Positions 58,886 to 64,000 of a DNA stretch of 64,000 nucleotides are shown in pieces (the first letter of the stretch is position 1; every line of letters starts with the position of its first letter). The stretch comes from Aplectana chamaeleonis (Eukaryota; Nematoda; Chromadorea; Rhabditida; Cosmocercidae), in assembly GCA_029168955.1 (NCBI GenBank), contig JAPDOI010000431.1, positions 310,001-374,000 of the forward strand, read 5' to 3'. Made by a program: the position numbers and the translations under genes. Below the pieces are notes generated by a model. It did no database searches. It was not told the origin of the DNA and was given only the letters and a program-made list of their open reading frames with translations.

Positions 58886-59369
58886 AGGCAGTGTTCACGA
58901 TGATTTTCGCTCCCGAGTTTTCCACTCAAAACAAAGCGTTGGCCACCGAGTGTTACAGAAATTACGAAGAAACGGCGAGAAACGCGCTAAAACGTCATAT
59001 TTCAGTGACATTAATCTCTGGCTTGGACTAGTTGTCCAGTTGTATGAACATGTTCACGGTGGTTGTCGCCGGTGAACAACGAGATCAGTCGAAAATGGAA
59101 GAATAATCCAGGCAAAATAGTACTAGGTAGGGTCCGAAGAAGACAACGGAGCAACGGAAAACAAATAATTGTAAAGGACGAGCCCAGAAATGATTTCATT
59201 GTCACAACGAACAGTTCCTGTGAGAGTAAAGAGGTGGGGTGAGAGTAAAGGATTTCGTGAACTTCTGGTGCGTTTTTCTCGATTCCTTCGTCATTTATGT
59301 TCTACCCGGGGGCCAAACAATCGATTTAGCTATTAATCTCAAAATCGAAGGTTATCGTGAACACTGCCT
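58886..59369. mobile_element. TTAA MITE, AGGCAGTGTTCACGAT family, copy e
   Basis: Ends are AGGCAGTGTTCACGATGATT and TTATCGTGAACACTGCCT. TTAA is at 58882-58885 and 59370-59373. Its whole length aligns with copy a (33014-33496). Copies d and e abut at a single TTAA. Confidence 0.92.
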
Positions 59370-59373
59370 TTAA

Positions 59374-60755
59374 ATAGGCGACACTTGGTTGATTTACTTG
59401 CCTGCTAACCCTTCATGGAAAACTACTAAATGTACTTCAATCGAGAAACATTTTTTTTGAATCTCTGGGCATCATATCCTAGGGTGAAAAAACTCGAAAA
59501 AAAATTTTCTCCAAGTTTTTTTAGGTATGGTTTTTCTGAAAGGATTGCTGCCAGCTGCACATAACAACCAATTTACGCTTGCAGAAAATAAGAAATGCAG
59601 CCATGGTTGTCGCTTGGAGAGAAGCTGCACCCAATTTTCGTAACTTTTAGTCTTTTTGACCTACCGAGTGGTCCGATGGAAGAACGCAGCGCACTCGTTT
59701 GTTACTCTATTCATCCTTCACAGATTCCAGTAGGACGTTTCCCGGAACGTCGCGGGTCACTCGAGACTTTCCCTAGTAAGTGTGACACGTTGCTCTAAAG
59801 TGTATATTATTTTCCATCCAATCTTTCACTCAGAACAGCGGCTGGTGACTTCTGAATTAGGACTTCAATTAAATTAATAATTTCAGTTAGCATCTTTGAA
59901 CTCTCCCTTCACTTTCAAGCAGACCACTAAAGGGCTCTGCAGAGTTGCACCGCGACGAGTCCACCTGCGGCAACATTGGAGATTGAGGGGACACCACGCA
60001 GCGGACGAGAGCAACGCGACGACGTGTCGGGCGAGAGCGCGGTGACCTAGCAGAGTGTCTTTGCCGCCGAGATAGCAGCGATTCCCGAAGCGATCCGTCG
60101 GCGAGCGGTCGCAGGAAATGGTTGGGAACATTTTCTGCCGCGGCGAGGAACGTCGGCATCGATGGACTAGGACTTCTTTTTCGCCTTTCACATGAATTTG
60201 AACTTCACGAAGCGTTCTTTTTACTACGAAATAATAGAAAAATCTATTCAAAAATGTTTGAGAGCGTACAATTTTCTGTAATTATCCCGATTTGATTTTC
60301 CCAATTCCATTTTCATTTTGGCTTTCTTTTTTTGCCTTTTTTATGAACGTGACCCACATATGGTGATATATGTACATGAAGTTGACATTAGTCGTCTCCT
60401 GTCTTGCTGTCTCGAAATCTCTTTGTTAAGGCATCATCACTTCACTTACTAAAAATTTTGATCTAACCTCACTGCTTCCTGATATTCTTTTCAGGGTGTT
60501 CATATGTACTTCTTTGACATTCGAAACATAGCGAGGCAATAGTAGCTATTGAAAACAAATTGTGACCTTGGATGGATGAAGGCATACACAGTGGTAGAAC
60601 GGCAACGCTGACGGCAACATCGATGCAACTCTGTGAGCTCTTGGTGCACAAGGTTCGTCGTCTCTAAAATCTCGCTCGACGACGAGTCGCCGGTCGCTGC
60701 AACCCTGCAGAGCCCTCAAGGCAGCCGAAGTTGATAGGGCATTGACCTGACTACT
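59374..60755. other. no gene recognised
   Basis: Mixed composition, with a GC-rich stretch at 59930-60160 open on the - strand for up to about 120 codons. It has no recognisable motif, and I do not call a gene there. Confidence 0.45.
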
Positions 60756-62441
60756 ACTCAGACAGTCGGGGCTTAGTACGCCGGCACAAAGGGATTATGC
60801 AGTACCCGTGCTGTAGCTGCTGGTAGCAGCAGGATATGCTGCCAAAGACCGGGAGCTCTTGACGCATGCGCAGGTGTACTAATGCTTTGTTTATCGTGGC
60901 ACGCGTGCTATTGCTAGCCTTCTCTCCTAGCGGCTGCTAACACTCTCCTCCATTGATTCGTCTGATACGAATGAGCATTGCAGCATCATCTTATAAGACG
61001 GCGGTGGGTATATAAGGCGGCCAGTCTCGCTGAGGAGGCATTCGGCCGTTTGAGGCCAGTCCGAGGTGGTGATCTTGTGTCACTTTCAGGACGTGAATTT
61101 TGAACTCTGAGGCGTCATCCTCATGGCCCATCGCGAGGGAAGCCTTCTCGTTTTGGACCGTGGCGAAGATGATGTCCTTGTTGCGCACCGCGGCTAGGTT
61201 GGCCCCCTTGCTGCTGGCCGTGACAAGGATCATGCCCAACACCGGTAAAGAGGGTGGCAGTCCTAATTTTTTCATCGTTTGCAGAACAGGCTGTCGATAA
61301 TGAGCGTTATAAAGCCAGCATACTCTGGCATTCGCTCGCGTGTTGCCCCGGAGGGCGCGGCCGATTTCGCGTCCTTTTTCGTCGGCGCTAGACGTTCCAC
61401 ATAGTCGCGCCGGCGAGAGTTGAGTGCCCACAAAAAAAGATTTTGGGCAATGCCCACAAAATCTTTGTGAGCATTGTGTGGATTGTCACGCCCCAGCTGG
61501 CTTGACACGTTACATTATGATTTGAAGGCTGCCGATGTGCATCCTGATCAAGCTCTTGAAAAGGGGATGTGGCGCCAGCGCATCAGAATTGCGGACACCG
61601 CTTCGAAACGTGACAAATGTTCAAGGCATCGTTTGCGCTGGAAACCCATTTCCATTTTCAAGGCTCAATTTTATGAATGAGCCCGGTACACCACAGCGGT
61701 GAGTTTCGACGCGTTAAAAACGCAGGGTTATGAGGTGGGAAAGCGTTAAAGATGAGGATTTGATACAAGTTCTCACAAGTCATCTAGCACGTCATAGAAT
61801 GTTCATGCAAACGTCAAGCAACATGAAAAACAGTTGCGGCACAAGCCCCACATGCACAAAGACTTTGGAAATGGCAGTGACGAGGCCTCCAAACGCAGAA
61901 AAACTTCAAAGCCCATTTTGGCGCAAAATTATAATTCGTATTTACAATGTGTTCCGATTGACTAGAAGAAAGGTTTGAGGAGAGAAAGGTGTACAGAGGA
62001 TGGACGGAATCCCTGATTAAACAATGCATTAGGGTCCAAACGATTCAATGATTTTTCCGAGAAATAAGTGTTTTTTAGGGCAACAATAGATTTTTAGGGG
62101 CAACAAGTGATTTTGGGGGCAGCAGCTGCTCTTTCGAGGCAACAAGTGATTTCGCGGGGCGACTTGTGATTTAGTGGGGGTACAAGTGGTTTTCTGGGCA
62201 CAAATACCCACAATCGCTCCGTTTTTTTCCTTTCGCGCCCCAGAAAAATGACTTGTCGCCCAGGTGTAACGGGGCAACAAGCGAGTTTGTGCAGGGCTAC
62301 ACGCGAGCGAATGCCGGAGATATGTGGCAGGGCATGTTGCCGTTTCCAGAAGCTCCTGCTCACAACGAGCGTTAGTACGCCAGGTTTGCCCTGGCGTGCT
62401 AACGCTATTGTGCCGGCATACTTAGCCCAGACTGTCCGAGT
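60756..62441. mobile_element. unclassified element bounded by 34-bp inverted repeats (1.7 kb)
   Basis: ACTCAGACAGTCGGGGCTTA at 60756 and its inverted counterpart ending at 62441 match at 30 of 34 positions, both containing GCCGGCACAA. Just inside the right end, AGCGTTAGTACGCCAGG and CCTGGCGTGCTAACGCT (62368-62406) form a hairpin. A second inverted pair around CACGCGAGCGAATGCC lies at about 61318-61340 and 62302-62322. GTATATAAGGCGG near 61008 resembles a TATA box. A 146-codon frame (60991-61431, -) has no motif I recognise. Target duplication is unclear. Confidence 0.65.
62055..62190 (+). repeat. short tandem repeat, GGGGCAACAAGTGATTT
   Basis: About seven degenerate units of 20-22 bp, with variants such as GGGCAACAATAGATTTTTA and GGGGCGACTTGTGATTTA. 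It lies inside the 60756-62441 element. Confidence 0.8.
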
Positions 62442-62630
62442 AAAAGGCCGTCTTTTTACCACTCATTTATCGTAATCTGTTTCCTGTGACCTTATATGTA
62501 TGAAAGGGATCAATGGCCCAGCACCACAACAGTTCAGCGAGCGGTTTTGTCGCGAACCCATACTCTCTAGAAATAACTTTAAAATTAGTAGAGTGTTAAT
62601 AAAGCCGTGTCCAAGATGTTAACGATTTAT

Positions 62631-62670
62631 CAGGCCAACGTTTCGGCCTCGTCGCCTTCATCAGAGCCTG
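62631..62670 (-). ncRNA. hammerhead-ribozyme-like motif (left repeat)
   Basis: On the - strand: stem I CAGGCU/GGCCUG, core CUGAUGA, a stem II GGC...GCC with a 6-base loop, core GAAA, a two-pair stem III (AC/GU), and the expected cleavage site after GUU. One extra A follows CUGAUGA compared with the usual consensus. The very short self-complementary ACGU stem III matches minimal type I hammerheads that act as dimers. Activity is untested. Confidence 0.5.
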
Positions 62671-63128
62671 GAAAATCAAGAAATAGATTCGACTACTCCT
62701 CAAACACACGATTAACTTACAGAAAAGCAGCAAAGGCTAGAAAACCCCAGAAAATGCCGCACGTAGCCACAAAAGTTGTACTGCTCACCTTTGGTGCCAA
62801 GAAAGTACGGAAGGGGCCACCTCTAGTTAGTCAGGCAGTTGGTGGTATGATTGCGTGCCTTCCTGACATGAAGACGTTGAGATCATGGTCTCCAGAGGTC
62901 AAGGAAAGGTGCGAGCTCGCTGGTAATCGCTTGACACTCGTCTTTTCAATTCATTTTTAGACTTTTCGCATTAATCCAAAACTGCTCTAGGGTTTTTTCG
63001 CGCTGGCGTTTGGGGTGCGTGTGCCAAAATTCTAACGGTAAGCTCGAAGAACTGATTGCCGTGGCGCTGTCTACGATGGGCTCCCAACGGTGTGCTTGAG
63101 GAGTAGTCGCATCTATTTCTTGATTTTT

Positions 63129-63168
63129 CAGGCTCTGATGAAGGTTGCGAGGCCGAAACGTTAGCCTG
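63129..63168 (+). ncRNA. hammerhead-ribozyme-like motif (right repeat)
   Basis: On the + strand: stem I CAGGCU/AGCCUG (6 perfect pairs), core CUGAUGA, stem II GGUU-GCGA-GGCC with two G-C and two U-G pairs and a GNRA-type loop, GAAA, and ACGU as stem III. The cleavage site would follow GUU. The stem II loop differs from the left copy, but stem I and both core boxes are kept. Confidence 0.5.
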
Positions 63169-63457
63169 ATAAATCGTTAACATCTTGGACACGGCTTTAT
63201 TAACACTCTACTAATTACTACATCGCTATGTCGAGATTCATGGAGTTTCGATCATGGACACAACTTTAAAATTGTTTCTACTTCACAGAAAGGTTTTGAG
63301 GAGTCATTCTATTCACATCATTCTCAGGGCTGGAGTCGGGGAAAAAAACCACTTTCACGTCGTAACTTGGCCCACCGAGGGGTTCCATCCATTTGGGGAA
63401 AACCAGCGATTGTACCCACTCATAGCAGAATTTATAAAAATATCGGGTCTCAGAGAT

Positions 63458-64000
63458 GAACGACCAGAGATGAGCAAGCCGGTTTTCGACCTGGAAGATC
63501 GACCATCGACCAAGTGTTCGTCGTGAGAAGAGTAATTGAATCGTGGCAGCGGTTTTCGAAGCCATTACAGCTTGCTTTTTTGGACTTTGAAGCCGCGTTC
63601 GACTCTCCTCATCGTGATCGATTGCTCAATGCTCTGCGAGCAGATGGAGTCCCGGAAAAGTATGTTCGGTTAATCGAGGACATGAACAAAGGAACAACAG
63701 CAGCAGTTCGTACACCTGTCGGATTTACGTCAGCTTTCGAGGTGAAAACAGGAGGAAGACAAGGAGCCGTTGCAGGACCTTTTTTTTTCAACTTCGCCGT
63801 TGATGACATCATGCGTAGAGTTGCAGAACAGTTTCCTGCGGATGTGATCCTAACACCATCAGGACGCTCTCTTGTCGACCTGGAGTACGCCGACGACATT
63901 GTGTTATTCGCTGAAAACAACGCAAAACTGCAAAGGATTGTGAACCTCGTTTCGAAGTATGCCGCAGCCTATGGACTTCGTCTTCGTCCCGACAAATGCA
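63458..64000 (+). pseudogene. RTE reverse transcriptase fragment, copy 5 (5'-truncated, runs off the window)
   Basis: Homology to copies 3 and 4 begins abruptly at GAACGACCAGAGATGAGC, just before the RT motif RDEQAGFRPG. The endonuclease is therefore absent, as expected for a 5'-truncated insertion. The frame from 63460 is open to the window edge and includes AFLDFEAAFDSPH, GGRQGAVAGPF (the usual V is G) and an intact YADD. The 3' end and target duplication lie outside the window. Whether the piece is truncated or recombined cannot be decided here. Confidence 0.9.

Larger units (their letters stand above)
62587..63261. mobile_element. short Penelope-like (hammerhead-carrying) retroelement unit
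   Basis: Two ~126-bp inverted repeats (62583-62708 and 63091-63216) surround about 380 bp without a recognisable gene. A 45-bp tail extends beyond the right one. A perfect 12-bp direct repeat AACTTTAAAATT at 62575-62586 and 63262-63273 looks like the target duplication, and it places the tail inside the element. Inverted or direct terminal repeats with an extension on one side, variable-length duplications and minimal hammerhead motifs are all known for Penelope-like elements. No reverse transcriptase or GIY-YIG domain is visible, so it is non-autonomous. The assignment is an inference. Confidence 0.65.

Noticed and set aside
59883..60251. GC-rich open frames on the - strand
   Set aside because: Overlapping frames are open together, the hallmark of composition rather than coding. 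No motif is recognised.
60991..61508. Overlapping - strand frames of 146 and 78 codons as genes
   Set aside because: They overlap in different frames inside an inverted-repeat element, and neither has a motif I can name.

Overview
The window looks like repeat-dominated nuclear DNA from a nematode, most likely a strongylid (hookworm-type) worm. This rests on several full-length RTE-clade non-LTR retrotransposons of a type I associate with hookworm genomes, a mariner remnant, many small inverted-repeat elements with TTAA or TA target duplications, and kilobase satellite arrays. The species is an inference from element families. I find no intact host protein gene, rRNA or intact tRNA. Every long open frame is either an artefact of tandem repeats whose period is divisible by three, or part of a broken transposable element.

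Layout. 1-7242: 42-bp minisatellite, + oriented at first, then flipping near 1.66-2.03 kb to - orientation, with a noisy stretch at 2.0-4.3 kb. 7244-7526: a 146-bp direct repeat interrupted by RTE copy 1 (7526-10811, - strand). 10.8-18.2 kb: diffuse old repeats, a 100-bp inverted pair, a ~123-bp tandem array and a Jockey/CR1-group LINE relic. 18.2-27.8 kb: a large composite in which a 144-bp satellite (about 35 monomers, with an 11-monomer higher-order repeat) is bounded by inverted 80-bp modules and by diverged 42-bp units. It contains a foldback MITE into whose terminus RTE copy 2 inserted. 29.5-32.8 kb: RTE copy 3, the least damaged. 33-38.5 kb: MITEs and a 1.8-kb element with CAG target duplications. 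39-42.3 kb: RTE copy 4. 43.5-45.6 kb: a foldback and a TTAA element. 46.8-54.1 kb: a small TTAA element split by nested insertions, including a 6.2-kb CAG-type element that itself carries a MITE, a mariner deletion derivative and a foldback. 54.6-62.4 kb: foldbacks, TTAA MITEs and a 1.7-kb inverted-repeat element. 62.6-63.3 kb: a short Penelope-like unit with hammerhead-like motifs. 63.46 kb to the edge: a 5'-truncated RTE copy 5.

How the parts relate. The RTE copies share one architecture: a GGGGGTGTGTATAC start, an AP-type endonuclease, a reverse transcriptase, and an AAGTC/CAAGT-repeat tail. The four full-length copies have target duplications of 9-12 bp, so they are genuine insertions of one family. 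Two 'empty sites' for the CAG elements lie in this same window and fix that family's boundaries to the base. The TTAA elements share an AGGCAG terminus and form related families.

The most interesting items are the hammerhead-bearing Penelope-like unit, the asymmetric palindrome carrying the 144-bp satellite, the CAG-duplication family, and the order of insertions readable at 46.8-54.1 kb.
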